A stretch of 64,000 nt of DNA from Orychophragmus violaceus. Taxonomy: Eukaryota > Streptophyta > Magnoliopsida > Brassicales > Brassicaceae. A model generated the notes under the pieces. That model was not told the DNA's origin, did no database searches, and saw nothing but the letters and a program-made list of their open reading frames with translations. Position 1 is the first letter of the stretch. Every line of letters begins with the position of its first letter. Both the position numbers and the translations under genes were made by a program. Location: contig CM058235.1 in assembly GCA_030180135.1 (NCBI GenBank), forward strand, positions 11,641,145-11,705,144, given 5' to 3'. Shown here one piece after another: positions 36,011 to 47,803 of this stretch.

Positions 36011-36029
36011 TGGTATCAGAGCCTGGTTA
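36011..36029 (+). other. Primer-binding site of the LARD-like element
   Basis: TGGTATCAGAGCCTGGTTA lies three bases after the 5' LTR. It is the tRNA-iMet type, like the site at 1520. Confidence 0.9.
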
Positions 36030-36196
36030 AGGTCTCCCAGTCCCGTCCTGGGAGATCAACTTCCGTTGTTTACCCCAAAACCCTGATTTCAACTCTTTTT
36101 CAAATGTTTGCGAAATGTTTTTTTTTAAACGGTTACTGTGCGGAAATCTTTTCAAACACCAATATATATCACTGATTATCTCCTGTTGTGACCTCT

Positions 36197-37971
36197 TTTT
36201 TTTTGGTCAAATGTTTTCTTATATAAGCTCAATCTCCATAAAAGGAGTAAATGTTCTCAATCAATATCGCCATCCCGACATAAAATGCAGAAACTACAAC
36301 AGAATAAGCAGAATAACATAGATGGATAATGACAGCATAACACTTAAACAAGTAAAAGTCTTGGAGAAGTCCTCGGATCTCTTCGACGATGAGGTTGTTA
36401 AGTAAGATGGAGTCTTGGGTACTGGATCGAACACCCGAGATTGAAACAGCATCAAGTGCACAATTTCCTATCTCCAGAATAGCTACAGAGGCGATTAAAC
36501 GCCTATCAAATGAGCCTTTGATGACATCCGTTGCAACACAACCATTTAAAACAAATGGTGAGCGCAAGGGAGTAACGAACTCCATAAAGGAACCAAGATC
36601 CTCATAAAGAGGTAGGGTAACAAAATCCTCATAAAGAGATAAGGGATCCTCATAAAGAGGCAAGGTCACATGATCCTCATAAAGAGGTAATGTAACAAGA
36701 TCCTCAAAAGAGGTAAGGAGAGCTAAGAGAAAGTCTAGCATCCTCATAAAAGGGTAAAAGGGATGACATTAGCTTAAGCCTAAACAGAGTGAACCTTGCA
36801 CTAGGACATAAACCAGTCAAACGCCAAACAACACCATACACCAACAAGATCGAACCTGAAAATGAAACAGGGATATCATGATTGGCAAGAGCAATGGAGG
36901 CAGAGATGCAAGCAGTAACGATAAACATGTCTCCAACAATGGAGAGGGTCAAGACTGCAGAGCCATAGGACCAAGAGACAATAGAATGATGCGAAGAGTT
37001 GATAAAGTCAGGCGGGTCGGGGGTACTGGCGGCTTCGGAGGAAGAATCACTGATAGACAACACCACATTCGGAAAAAGCAACTCACATGGAAGTATGGAA
37101 TTAACATAAGGGAATGTTGAAAAGTCCGACAGAAAGGTCGGTAATTCAATGGTTGCTCTGAGCAAAACCAAAGCCAAAATCTGCACAATGCAGCAAAGGG
37201 TCGCCTACTAGCAGAAGCAATCAAACCGGAGACCAAGCAACAACTTTCAAGAATGAGAATATCAAAGACTAAAGGTTCATGATCTTTCCAAAACAAGAGC
37301 GTGATATTCTTTTGAACCAGAGGAAGATTCTTTACCGTCCATGGCAGTGACTCAAGCCTGAGAAACTTGTCCGGGGATAAAGACCGCAGAGGATATAAAA
37401 CATCTAGGAGCCGCGACGAAGTGAGAGACCTAACCATTTGTGATGGCTGCGAGGTCTGAAGCGACGGCGGAGACTGGTCGGAGAGATGGAATAATGGAGA
37501 TGAGAGGCACAGCGAGACAGGATCTGCGGAGGAGCGAGCATCTGAGGGTGGAGGTGACAGATCTGCGCCCCTAGCAGAGGCGTGGGAGAGACAAGCGCAC
37601 GGGCAGAGGCGAGCAGTGTAGGAAGAGGTGCGAGCAAAATATCGAGCGGCGGAGGAGCGAGCAAACTCTCTACCAGTGGAGGTGCGAGCCAGGCAGGAGG
37701 CGAGATGAGAAGGGAGACGCGAACAACGGCACAGCCGCGAGCAGAGAGAGACCAGAGGATGCTCGCGGCGGAGAGAGCAGGAGGCCCGACGGATTGGGAG
37801 GCTCTGGAGGCTCGGGACTCGGCAGGACAGCAGCAGGGACCATGGTGAGCGCGACGGGAAGCAAGGCGCTAAAAGCAGGAGGCTGGGCGACATCAGAGGA
37901 GGTGCATCGGATAAGATGATTGAAACGCGGCGGTGGCCTTGTTAAACATGCCAGAGAGAAAACAATATAAC
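36197..37971 (-). mobile_element. Poly(A) retroposon, family copy 1
   Basis: A plus-strand T-run at the left end is the poly(A) tail of a minus-strand insertion. The 12-bp TSD GTTGTGACCTCT is exact at 36185-36196 and 37972-37983. Minus-strand frames give a Pro-rich start (PEPPEPPNPS, about 37820) and, near the 3' end, NCALDAVSISGVRS and EIRGLL. These correspond to SEPPEPPDPPPPP and NCALVAVSISGFRS/EFRGLL of the second copy at 41412-43380. The reading frame is broken in this copy. No reverse transcriptase is present. It interrupts the host element just ahead of its gag-like ATG. Confidence 0.85.
36598..36720. repeat. Minisatellite inside the retroposon
   Basis: Five units beginning ATCCTCA start at 36598, 36625, 36646, 36673 and 36699, i.e. 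21-27 bases apart (consensus ATCCTCATAAAGAGGTAAGG). On the minus strand they encode repeated TLPLYED-type peptides. The array is not seen in the other family copy. Confidence 0.85.
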
Positions 37972-38004
37972 GTTGTGACCTCTCTTAGTACTATTTTATG
38001 CAGG

Positions 38005-39149
38005 ATGTCCACCGATTCGAGTTCCGATTCTGGGTCCGAGTATGCGCCTAGTCCCACCAGTGTTCTTCGTACCCGTGCTTCGACCAGGAGGAGTGCACCA
38101 CCGCGCCAGAGAAGACGTCTCACGATCGGGATGCCAGCCGTGACCTCGGGATCCGTTCCGCCACCCACCCACCTCGTACCCTAGAGTAGACTGTGCTTCC
38201 ATCATTTGGGACCTTTACGAGGCCAGTGAGAGGGAGAGGCCGACCTCGGAAGACGTCCATCGTTGATCCATCGACATCTGCGGATCCGATGGATGCTCCC
38301 AGTGTTAGGAGACCTGGGAAGGAGCCAGCAGTAGAGGAGGGCCACTTCGACCCGACAGCTCGTGTATACTTCATGACCGTGGGATCCTTAGCCCTGCATG
38401 ATGCACCGTACCCGGAGGACGGACCAGAGGTGATTCCGCAGGAGGACGACACCCCGGGAGCGTCGACCGCGAGACTTCAGGCGCAGACGCCTCCCAGAGA
38501 TGTCCCCCGACCGTTTCAAGTGGCGGGGATGAGTGTGGAGGACTATTTAGGCGCTTTCGTGTGGAGAGCTGGTTGTACCTATTCCAGATCCCCGATCCAT
38601 ACGATGACTATGTTTATGGGTGGGCTACTACCGGAGATCCGTCAGGGGATGACTGATGGGAGTGAGTTCGGAGATTATGGGCTAGTAGTGATGGCAGCCC
38701 GGTATGCAGAATCCCTAGAGAGGAACAAGAGGGACTCAGCATATCGACATCAGATGAGAGAGAGGCGCCAGAGAGACGAGGACATTCGACGGCAGGTGAT
38801 GGCTGAGCAGCAGTCGGCTTGGGACAGAGAGCTGCGTTTGAGGCGGGAGCAGGAGACTGTGGATTATGCCTGGTTGAGAGAGCAGAGGTCCACCAGAGAG
38901 CAGATACAAGAGAGGTTGGATCAGCAGCGGGCAGAGTGGGAGCAGGAGCAGGCCGCTTGGGAGCGGGAGCGGGAGCAGAGACAGCAGCGGCAGGCTGCGC
39001 AGAGGCAGGATAGGGCAGTTGTACCCCCCCCAGTGATCGTCCTTTCAGATACAGAGTCAGACCCAAAGGAGTGTGAGAGCGATGAGGACCAGCTACACCA
39101 GGGCGACAGAGACCTCGAGCACCGGACCCCAGGATCGCATAGTGGCTAG
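38005..39149 (+). pseudogene. gag-like internal ORF of the LARD-like element
   Basis: It opens MSTDSSSDSGSEYAP at 38005, shifts frame around 38180 and continues to the stop at 39149. The middle has MFMGGLLPEIRQGM, which resembles the 'F-x-x-GL-x-PEIR' segment of plant Ty3/gypsy gag. It is followed by a long Arg/Glu/Gln-rich coiled coil (RQRDEDIRRQVMAEQQ...) and an acidic tail. There is no zinc knuckle or protease. The frameshift suggests it is no longer translated as one protein. With the LTRs it points to a gag-only derivative of a Ty3/gypsy element. Confidence 0.65.
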
Positions 39150-39430
39150 AATCGGGGGACTTAGGGTTGTGTTAGGAGTGGGCTTAGTTATTTATTGTTA
39201 GGGTTTTCTCTCGTTTTTCCGCGGTTTTTTCGCGTAGTTGGTTTTTCTTCCATTTCATTCATTCGAACCTTGTAGCCATGCGCCTTTGATTTATTATATT
39301 CATTCTTTATTCATATCGTGTCTTCCCGTTCGGACATTCCGTAACCGTCCCCACACTTGATCAGATGGTACCCTTGAGTTCAGCAGCGACCGGAAAACCG
39401 AATCCTTCCGAATTCGGGACGAATTATTTT

Positions 39431-39455
39431 CAAGGGGGGGGGTGGGGGGGGAGAA
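39431..39455 (+). other. Polypurine tract
   Basis: An almost pure G run interrupted by one T, then GAGAA, immediately upstream of the 3' LTR start at 39458. It would prime plus-strand synthesis. Confidence 0.85.
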
Positions 39456-39457
39456 TT

Positions 39458-40783
39458 TGTAATGGCCCTGGCCCGGTCCAGAAAATTTTTTGGAAAAAGA
39501 AAGAAATGCCCAGCCCAATTAGCCAAGCCCATTTTCTTTTTCCCAAAACCCTAGCTCTCCCCTATAAATACTAGCCATTCCCCTCCTAAAACTCATTCTC
39601 TTTTCTCTTCGCGAAGCCCTGTCGGATTTTCGAGCCGTTCGAAGCCCTAGGCAATGCCGGTCCAACATTTCCGTATGCCCTATTCAAACCTAAAATATTA
39701 TTTAATATAATTAAGATTCTAAACTTTATTTTATATATTTTAATAGAAAAATATATTTAAAAATGTCCTCTTAAATATTTTTAAGTATATATTATGAAAA
39801 TATAATTGAAATGCCCCTCTAACTTTTTTATTAATATGTACGAATAGATAATTTTTTAAAAAAATTAAAGGGGCATTTATTTATTTATAATATATATTAT
39901 GAAAAATATAATTGAAAATGCCTTTCTAACTTTTTATTAATATATACTAATAGAGAAAATTTATATAAAAAAATGTCCTTCTTAGTCGGATGCCCTAATC
40001 CGTCCCTTATCTGGCTTATGCTCGAGGCCGGCCCTGGCCCTAAGAGTCTTTCCAAGAACCTTCATTGTTTCAGGTAACCCCCGAACTATAGATCTAGTGT
40101 TTAAAACCGAAAACATTTTGTTTTATTCGTTTCTTTAAAAATACCCTGAATCTCGAGAAACCGAGCCCACCACTGTGACCGCCTCGATGAGACGAAGTCG
40201 GAGCCGCCGACCCTAGGAGCACGCGCCTCCACGCGTCGGAGAGGAGCCGGACGCGTGAGATCCACGCGCGCCGGAGGTGCCACGCGCCGGAACCACGCGC
40301 TGCCGCCAGAGCCCACGATCCGCCGCCACCAACCGGAGCCGCCGTCCGCCGCTGGAGAACCGCCGGAGCGCCGCCGCCGTCGCCGGAGAAGCCGCCGGAG
40401 CCGCCGTCCCAATTTCAAATTCGATTCCGGTTTAGTCAAATCAATTTCGGTTTAATCCGGTTTTCATAAATCAATTTTAATTCGGTTTTCAATTTGGTTT
40501 AACCCAATTTGATTCGGTTTAGTTCGATTTTTCAAATTGATTTCAACTTCTGGTTTAGTCCAGAACCAATCTCAATTCGATTTGAATTTCAATTTCTGAT
40601 TTCGAATCCGGTTTGCCTCGGTTTGGTGACTTAAACCTTAAAACTTCTTTCGCTCATATCTAGCTCATCCTATGTCATATTCGAGTGATTCAGAAGCCTA
40701 AACCGCTCCTTTTCGTCCTTTTTCCAGATTTATTGTCCGTTCGGACTAATTGAGTTTCCTAAAACCGGGAGACAGGTGTTACA
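39458..40783 (+). repeat. 3' LTR (1326 bp, rearranged)
   Basis: Matches the 5' LTR from TGTAATGGCCCTGG through TATAAATA and the CG-rich block. It carries a MITE at 39652-40036. The region equivalent to about 35230-35985 is deleted, so CTAATTGAGTTTCCT joins directly to AAAACCGGGAGAC...TGTTACA. Confidence 0.88.
39652..40036. mobile_element. hAT-like MITE in the 3' LTR
   Basis: The ends are CAATGCCGGTCC and GGCCGGCCCTG. The TSD is GCCCTAGG (39644-39651) against GCCCTAAG (40037-40044), one mismatch in eight. The 5' LTR is uninterrupted at this point, which confirms an insertion after the retrotransposon arrived. Confidence 0.75.
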
Positions 40784-40788
40784 GAAGA

Positions 40789-41396
40789 CCCAAACTCATC
40801 CTGATTATACAAAAAAAAAAAATGAAATGCAGACCTATGATACCGATACATCATACATGTATCATATAAGGATACACCATACAAAAGTATATTTTATGCA
40901 ATAGATCTTTTGATGATGGTTATTTAAAATTTCACAAAATGGACAATTGGTTATTAACTAACTAGAATGATATGTGCTATCTTCATACTTTTCGAACAAA
41001 ATTGAAATATGAAATAAAATCCATCACATTTTTTTTTATTACCAAGTCCAAATCTTTTAAATAGGTAATTGGATTTGAATACCAAGATTAATAGGTGTCC
41101 AAAGATATTTTTGTTATAAAGTGCCCAAACTTTATTTGCATGCCCTCAAAATATCCTAGTCAACCATGATATCAAAATGCATGATCATTCGGAAATACAA
41201 ATCTTGATTTTTAGGGTATCCGATTATACAAAACGGGAAAAATAAGAAGCTCAAATTAAGTTTTCTGTATGTGCGTGTGTATTCAGGTGCCATGCAGGGC
41301 ACTCTACATTCATTGAATTGCCTGGAAAATAAAAAAGCAATTTCCATTTTGTAATATAAAACTCAATTTCTCAATTTGACAGAAAATATCGAAATT
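40789..41396. other. Intergenic DNA, no gene seen
   Basis: AT-rich. It holds the right TSD of the LARD-like element at its start and the left TSD of the next retroposon at its end. No gene. Confidence 0.5.
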
Positions 41397-41411
41397 AAGT
41401 TAAATACATAG

Positions 41412-43380
41412 GAATTATAATTATATGATTGATTGCAAACCCTAGAAGACCTTCTCCGAGGCACGTTTCACGAGGTAGCCACCGGCGAATCCCAAATGGC
41501 CTGATTTTCTCCAGTTGCTGGTTTGTCCTCCGTCATGCCTTTCTCCTCTTCGGTGTTCACCATGGTCGCCGAAGATTTGCTTGTTTCCGAGCCTCCCGAA
41601 CCCCCTGACCCTCCGCCTCCGCCGCTGTTCTCCACACCTCCAGTTCCGCCGCTTGCCTCTCCTCCATTCGCGCTCTCTTCTCTTCGACTCGTGCTCTCCT
41701 CATCCCCGTCTCTGTCACATGCCTCTCCTCCGCCATCTTTGCTCGCCTCTCCTCCGACCGTTTACTCCACAGCTCCACCTCCTTCGCTTGCGTACTCCTC
41801 GTCCTCACCTCCGCCACTTCTCACAACTACCGGTCTTTTGACCATCCTTAACCTTCCCCGAGTTTGTTTCAGACCCAGATCTGAGCTTGTCTCTCCCAGT
41901 TCACCCAGTCGAAGCCTGTCATCTCTACCCAGCTCTTTCTGCCACTCTCATTCCCCATTACCCTTATCATCTTTAAGCCATGTCTCAGATCCGTGGTACA
42001 TCTCCTTCCCAAAATCTACCAGCCTGAAGCTTCAGATTTGGTCCCAGATTTGGTCTCCTGGCCGTGTCAAGAATCTGTTGTCCAGATTTGCAATTCGTGC
42101 TCCAGTCTCCCCCCTCACCCAACCATTGTTCCCTCTCTCGCTACCTCTCCCTAATCCTCTCGACCTATGCCACTCCCCAGACTTCAACTTCCCTCGTCCA
42201 GCTCCTGAGCCTATTTCAAGTCTCTGTGTGTCTTCCGCCTTAGTGCGGTCATTTACTGCAGTTTGCAGTCCTCGATCTGTATTCTTTCTGGCTCTAGGTG
42301 ATATCATGATCCAATTTTTTTCTTTGTGGCGATTTGAAGGATTATACTCTGATATCTCTAGTCATTTAGTGAATTTGGTCGTCTTGGGCATTTATTGTCC
42401 ATGTTTCTCCCCTGTGGAGTTTGATTTCCTCCCAAGCCTTCCACTTGATTTAAGTGGTTTTGTTGCAGGGAGCATTATGGCAGATGCTTTAGCTTCTGTT
42501 CTTTTCCAAGGCTCAACAGTTTGGTACCTAGTTATCTCTGCATTTGTAGTCGGAATTTGGATTGATAACTGTGCACTAGTTGCTGTCTCAATCTCGGGTT
42601 TTAGGTCATTGAAGATGTTCACTAATTCCCAAAGTATCATCTCACTTCCAAGCTTCTTCGGCATCGAGTTTAGAGGACTTCTCGGTGGTTATAGTTGCTT
42701 TTGTGTTATGGTTAATTCTAGGCCTGGGCGTTCGGGTACCCGTTCGGGTTCGGTTCGGGTTTTTCGGGTTTTCGGATTTTCGGGTTTAGAGATATAAACC
42801 CATTCGGGTATTTTAGAATTTCGGTTCGGGTTCGGTTCGGTTCCATTCAGGTTCGGTTCGGGTTCGGGTACCCGAAAAACATAAAACAAAAATAAAAATT
42901 AGTTATATTTAAATAAAAATTCGTTAAATTTTGATTAATATAACAAAACCCTTTATATATTTTGTTTATTTTTGATAATTTAGTTATTTTAGCCTAAAAA
43001 TAACTAATATATTTAAGTTTATAATTGTAATTTTGGATAATTTTGTTATATTAAGTATAAATATAATTAATATTTTAGGTATATAATTGTAAGTCGGATA
43101 TTTCGGGTACCCATTCGGTTCTCGGTTCGGGTCGGGTTCGGGTTCGGTTCTTCGGATATAGGAGTTTAGGACCCGTTCGGGTATTTTAACGGTTCGGGTT
43201 CGGGTTCGGTTCTACTTTTTCGGTTCGGGTTCGGTTCGGTATTTCGGGTCCGGGTATTATGCCCAGCCCTAGTTAATTCTATCTGTTTTCTTTATGCTTT
43301 TTGTTCAATTCATGTAACAAACGTTTTCTTCCTTGGTGAAGAGTAAGTTATCTATAAAATTGAGGTTAGACCAAAAAAAA
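41412..43380 (+). mobile_element. Poly(A) retroposon, family copy 2
   Basis: The 15-bp TSD AAGTTAAATACATAG is perfect (41397-41411 and 43381-43395) and the element ends GACCAAAAAAAA. Without its nested MITE it is about 1.4 kb. An uninterrupted frame from 41523 runs through Pro/Ser-rich sequence (SEPPEPPDPPPPP), a Ser/Leu-rich middle and a hydrophobic C-terminal part (NCALVAVSISGFRS, EFRGLL). It crosses into the MITE at 42719. The same landmarks occur in copy 1 on the minus strand. The frame may derive from the 5' region of an L1-like LINE, but there is no endonuclease or reverse transcriptase. No family name is assigned. Confidence 0.85.
42719..43271. mobile_element. hAT-like MITE nested in the retroposon
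   Basis: The ends are TAGGCCTGGGC and GCCCAGCCCTA. The 8-bp TSD GTTAATTC is perfect (42711-42718 and 43272-43279). Both subterminal regions are arrays of CGGGTT/GGTTCGG, with an AT-rich middle. Length is 553 bp, same family as 18623-19108. Confidence 0.88.
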
Positions 43381-43395
43381 AAGTTAAATACATAG

Positions 43396-44041
43396 AATCA
43401 ATACCAAAATTACATCATCATACCAAAATATATATCTAATTTTCCCAAAAAGGATTCCTACCGACCCCAATACATGTCTATAAATGCAAATAAAAAACTT
43501 TAAATCCCAAACAAAAAAGAAAAAAAAAAGTCAAAGAGAGAAGAGGAAGGAAAAAAATCCAAACATTTCCATCTAATCTCTCTGTTACTTTGGTCTTAAG
43601 CGGCGTGTGTAAGTAAGTGTCTTGCATGCATTTTATGCGTTTCTTTCTCTTGCATGCTCTCTCTCTATAACTCTATCCTCTCCTTCTCTCTCTATCTGAC
43701 CCATAATTTTTAATTTCACATCGAAAAATTAAAACTATAAAAACTAAAAAAAATCACCAGAAAAAACCTCGTTGCCTCCTTCTCTTCGCCGTTATAGTCC
43801 CCTCTTCTCTTTCAATCCGCCGTCAAATTGTTCCCTTCCTCTTCAACTCCCCGCCGTCAGTTTCCATTCAACCTCCTCTGATCTCTAACGCGACTTAAAT
43901 TGACCACGTCGGTGCATGTTCATGACCAGTCTCTTCTCCAATCCACGTCGATTTCACCTCCGATTCGTCTTTCTATCTCTTCCGGTGCTGTTAGGGTTTT
44001 AAGATCTTCGATTGGGATTTGGATTCGATTTTCTTCTCCGG
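43396..44041 (+). promoter_or_regulatory. Promoter and 5' leader of VAL1
   Basis: CT-rich tracts (CTCTCTCTCTATAACTC at about 43657) and pyrimidine-rich leader sequence precede the start codon. At least one upstream ATG lies in the leader (about 43915). No canonical TATA position is clear, and the boundary between promoter and 5' UTR cannot be set by eye. Confidence 0.4.
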
Positions 44042-47000
44042 ATGTTCCAAGTCAAAATGGTGTGCATGAACACATCCTGTGGCTCGACCTCTACTGTCGA
44101 ATGGAAGAAAGGTTGGCCTCTTCGATCTGGTGCTCTCGCTGATCTCTGCTATCGTTGCGGGTATCTCTCTAATTTCACTCTTCAATTTTGCTGCTCATTG
44201 GATTCAAAGTCTCGATCTTTCTTGATTCTCGCTCTCATTATGGTGTGTTTGTGTTCTTGTTTTTGACTACGTAGAATGGTTTCTTAATTCTTACTGCTTA
44301 TTCGTTCACCAATCCTGACTCTTTTGATCTATAAATAGCACACAATTAATACACAAATAAGTGAATTTCTTTTCTTTTTTTTGGTGTACAAAAAGGGATA
44401 AAAATAGAGAAGATGATTGATATTTGATTGTCTTTATAGATCCGCTTACGAGAGTTCACTTTTCTGTGAAACATTCCATATGGACCAATCTGGTTGGAGG
44501 GAATGCTATTTATGTAACAAGGTGTGTTTTAAAAACTCTTCTCTTTTTAGTTTTTTCTTTCTCTGCAATGTTGGTTTGATTGTAATTCTGTAATGACAGA
44601 GACTTCATTGTGGATGCATTGCTTCTAAGCTCATTGTCGAGTTTATGGACTACGGTGGTGTTGGTTGTACTACCTGTACTAACTGCCATCAACTCAATTT
44701 GGTGAGTTTGACTCTGGTTTTCGTTTCAATATATTTCAAGTTGGTGTCCTAATGATGATTCTGTGTTCTGTCTTAACGTTTCTTTATTTCTTTTGGATGA
44801 TAAGAGAGGTGAGAATCCAGGTGTATTTAGCAGATTGCCAGTGAAAACATTAGCAGATAGGCAACATACGAATGGGGAAAGTGGAATGAGTATTGACGGA
44901 GTAAGAAGCGAAGCTGATCTCTTTTCCCAGTCCCAGAGATGCGATTCTCAGTCACTAGTCCCGGGGGATGATAAAAGAGAAGAGTTCATGCCTCACCGTG
45001 GGTTTGGTAATCTTATGAAACCAGATAATAATGCCACCACCAGGTATGGGGAAATGCATGAATCATCATCACCTTCACAGCCATCTTTAAATATGGCATT
45101 GGCAGTACTTCCTTATAGCCCTTCTTTTGACGGAAAAAAACTCACGGGTGCTTCTCAGTCCCACATTGTCCAATGCTCTGCATCTAGCATACTGCAAAAA
45201 CCTTCAAAATCGGTTCTTGGAACTCCTCCTGGGACTAGTAAATCTGCTCAGGCCAGGATTGGGAGGCCTCCTGTTGAAGGGCGAGGGAAAGGCCATTTAC
45301 TTCCCCGGTATTGGCCAAAATATACTGATAAAGAGCTTCAGCAGATCTCCGGAAAGTATCCTTTTTTTTTGCTTCTTTTCTTTGCTTAACATTTTATTTT
45401 GGACACAGGCTGGTGACTCCATGTTTTTCTTAACAATATTAGTTTAAATTTGAACATTGTACCTCTGTTTGAGAAAACACTTAGCGCTAGTGATGCTGGT
45501 CGTATTGGTCGTCTCGTTCTTCCAAAAGCCTGTGCTGAGGTAATTGTCCCATTTCTATGTTGTTTTTTCCCCTTTTTATTGGAATATCCTTTAAAGCTGT
45601 GACTGAAGCTGGGACGGGATATAGGCATATTTTCCTCCCATTAGTCAATCGGAAGGGATTCCTTTGAAAATCCAAGATGTGAGGGGTAAGGAGTGGACGT
45701 TCCAGTTCAGATTCTGGCCCAATAACAACAGTAGAATGTATGTATTAGAAGGTGTCACTCCCTGCATACAGTCCATGATGCTACAGGCTGGTGATACAGG
45801 TAGTGCTCGGCACCTTTATGAACTTTGTTCATGTTTTAGCTATTCCGTTTTAACATAGATTCTGAATATATTGTTGCTTTTCTGCATTCTCTCATCCTGT
45901 AGCATTTTTCTTCTTCTTTTGTTATATTGTATAGTAACTTTCAGTCGGGTTGATCCTGGGGGCAAACTAATCATGGGTTCCAGGAAGGCACCTCATACTG
46001 GAGACATGCAGGTTCGAGTTTCTACGAACTATCTTTTTCAGGAATGTGCCTTTTTTTTTTCTTTCTTAGCTCCATTCTTATCTGGATCCAATCTTTATAA
46101 ATAGGGGTGTGGTCTCACCAATGGTACTTCAAACGAGGAGACATCATCGTCTGGTGTTACAGAGACCCCGTCCTCCATAAATGCTTTGTCATGCCCCTCG
46201 CGAATACCTGAAGATTTCAAAGGTCTGCCTGAGCATTTGAGGTCACCTCATGGTGATAGTAGCTTGAAGAAGAGTGAGATTAATGGAGGCAGGATTTGTG
46301 ATGATCCATCACGGGTTAAAGACAGGAAAAGGACTCGAACTATCGGGGCAAAAACTAAGAGACTGCTCTTGCATAGTGAAGAATCTATGGAGCTGAGACT
46401 CACATGGGAAGAAGCTCAGGATTTGCTTCGTCCCTCTCCTGGTGCAAAGCCTACCATTGTCGTCATCGAGGAACATGAATTTGAAGAATTCGACGTAAGT
46501 GGTAGATCTTGTTGATTCTTTACAAACAATGAGTTTCGTGTGATTATGTTTGTACTGGACTGCCCTCAGCTAAGTCATATTTCTTGTTTATGTTATGCTC
46601 AGGAACCTCCTGTCTTTGGAAAGAGGACGATAATTACTTCAAGACCTTCAGGGTATGTCCTTCTGTCTTTGGAAAGAGGATGATAATATCTTCTTCTGTG
46701 ATTTGCATCCATACTTGCACTTGGTTCTTACCGTCAGCTTTCAAACAACATAATAACGAATATCTTTGTGATCTAGTGAACAAGAACGATGGGCATCTTG
46801 CGACGACTGCTCTAAATGGAGAAGGTTACCTATAGACACTCTTCTCCCCGCAAAGTGGACATGTTCAGACAATGTTTGGGACGGGAGTAGGTAAGAACAT
46901 TTTAGAAGTTCTGTTTCTTACTTTTCCCTTGAAGTCTTGTTGCTGCAATTTGATATACCATTGATAGGTGTTCGTGTTCTGAACCGGAGGAGAGTCTGAA

Positions 47001-47803
47001 GGAACTTGAGAATGTTCTTAGATTGGGGAAAGGTATGAATTCTGTTATACCTTGGCCTCTCATGGTTCTTCTCATTAGCTTGTTGCATTTGTGTGAGACT
47101 GCTTCCAAATATTACTGCCAAGCATTTTGCGGATGGTCTCTGTGTCATAGTCTCAGGATATGTGTATATTATTTGTGCTTGTTGTGCCGTCCTTATGTTT
47201 GGTCAGCTTTTTGAGATGTCAAGTCTCAGGACACTAACGGTCTTGTGTGTTTATTTAGAGTACAAGAAGAGAAGAGCTGGGGTAAGCCATGCAGGAAAAC
47301 ATGAGCAAGAACCGTCGGGTCTGGATGCTCTAGCGAGTGCAGCAGTCTTGGGAGACAGTTTAGGCGAGCCAGAGGCTGCGACCACAACCAGACATCCAAG
47401 GCACCGGGTTGGATGCTCTTGCATTGTGTGCATTCAGCCGCCAAGTGGGAAAGGTAGGCACAAGCCAAGCTGCGGGTGCACCGTGTGCAGTACCGTGAAG
47501 AGAAGGTTCAAAACACTGATGATGAGGAGAAAGAAGAAGCAGTTAGAGCGCGATGAAACAGCAGATGAGGAGAACAAGGAGCCTGATAAGAATAAGGGAG
47601 AGAATGAAGGGAGGATAGATCTTAACAGTGATCCTTATAACCGAGAAGACGTTGAAGCTGTGGCGGTGGAGAAACAAGACGAGAGTGAAAAGAGTGAAGT
47701 AGGGCAGTGTTGGGCTGTGGCTCAAGGCGGTGATGTTTTAGGAGTTACGGAGTTAGAAGGAGAGGCTGAGAAAATCTGTGAAGAGTCTAAAGTTTCAAGC
47801 TGA
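44042..47803 (+). CDS. VAL1: B3-domain transcriptional repressor VAL1 (HSI2)
   Basis: This nuclear repressor binds RY elements (CATGCA) through its B3 domain and recruits Polycomb and histone-deacetylase complexes to silence seed-maturation genes and FLC. Twelve exons splice in frame: 44042-44160, 44440-44521, 44600-44701, 44805-45355, 45443-45539, 45625-45799, 45935-46011, 46105-46494, 46603-46652, 46777-46890, 46968-47032 and 47259-47803. They give 788 residues, close to the roughly 790 I recall for Arabidopsis. In order it has a PHD-like Cys-rich domain (about 6-101), the B3 domain (about 291-396, with [20 protein letters not shown] and SRMYVLEGV), a CW zinc finger (about 551-605, [14 protein letters not shown]), a Cys-rich CSCIVC..CGCTVC segment, a basic stretch and an EAR-like motif IDLNSDP (about 727-733). 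All exons end in GT-AG introns and no frame is broken. Confidence 0.96.

Larger units (their letters stand above)
34278..40783 (+). mobile_element. Complete non-autonomous LTR retrotransposon (LARD-like)
   Basis: The 5' LTR is 34278-36007 and the 3' LTR 39458-40783. Both begin TGTAAT and end TGTTACA. The 5-bp TSD GAAGA is perfect (34273-34277 and 40784-40788). The primer-binding site is at 36011 and the polypurine tract at 39431-39455. The interior has only a gag-like frame and no protease, reverse transcriptase, RNase H or integrase, so it depends on another element. The LTR lengths differ because the 3' LTR lost about 750 bp near its end and gained a 385-bp MITE. A retroposon sits in the interior. 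Confidence 0.9.

Noticed and set aside
37404..38452. Several overlapping plus and minus frames of 80-110 codons around the LARD-like gag
   Set aside because: They arise from high GC content and codon bias and overlap the retroposon end or the gag-like frame.
41523..42797. A 424-codon open frame as a host gene
   Set aside because: It lies wholly within a TSD-flanked poly(A) retroposon and its last residues are encoded by a nested MITE.
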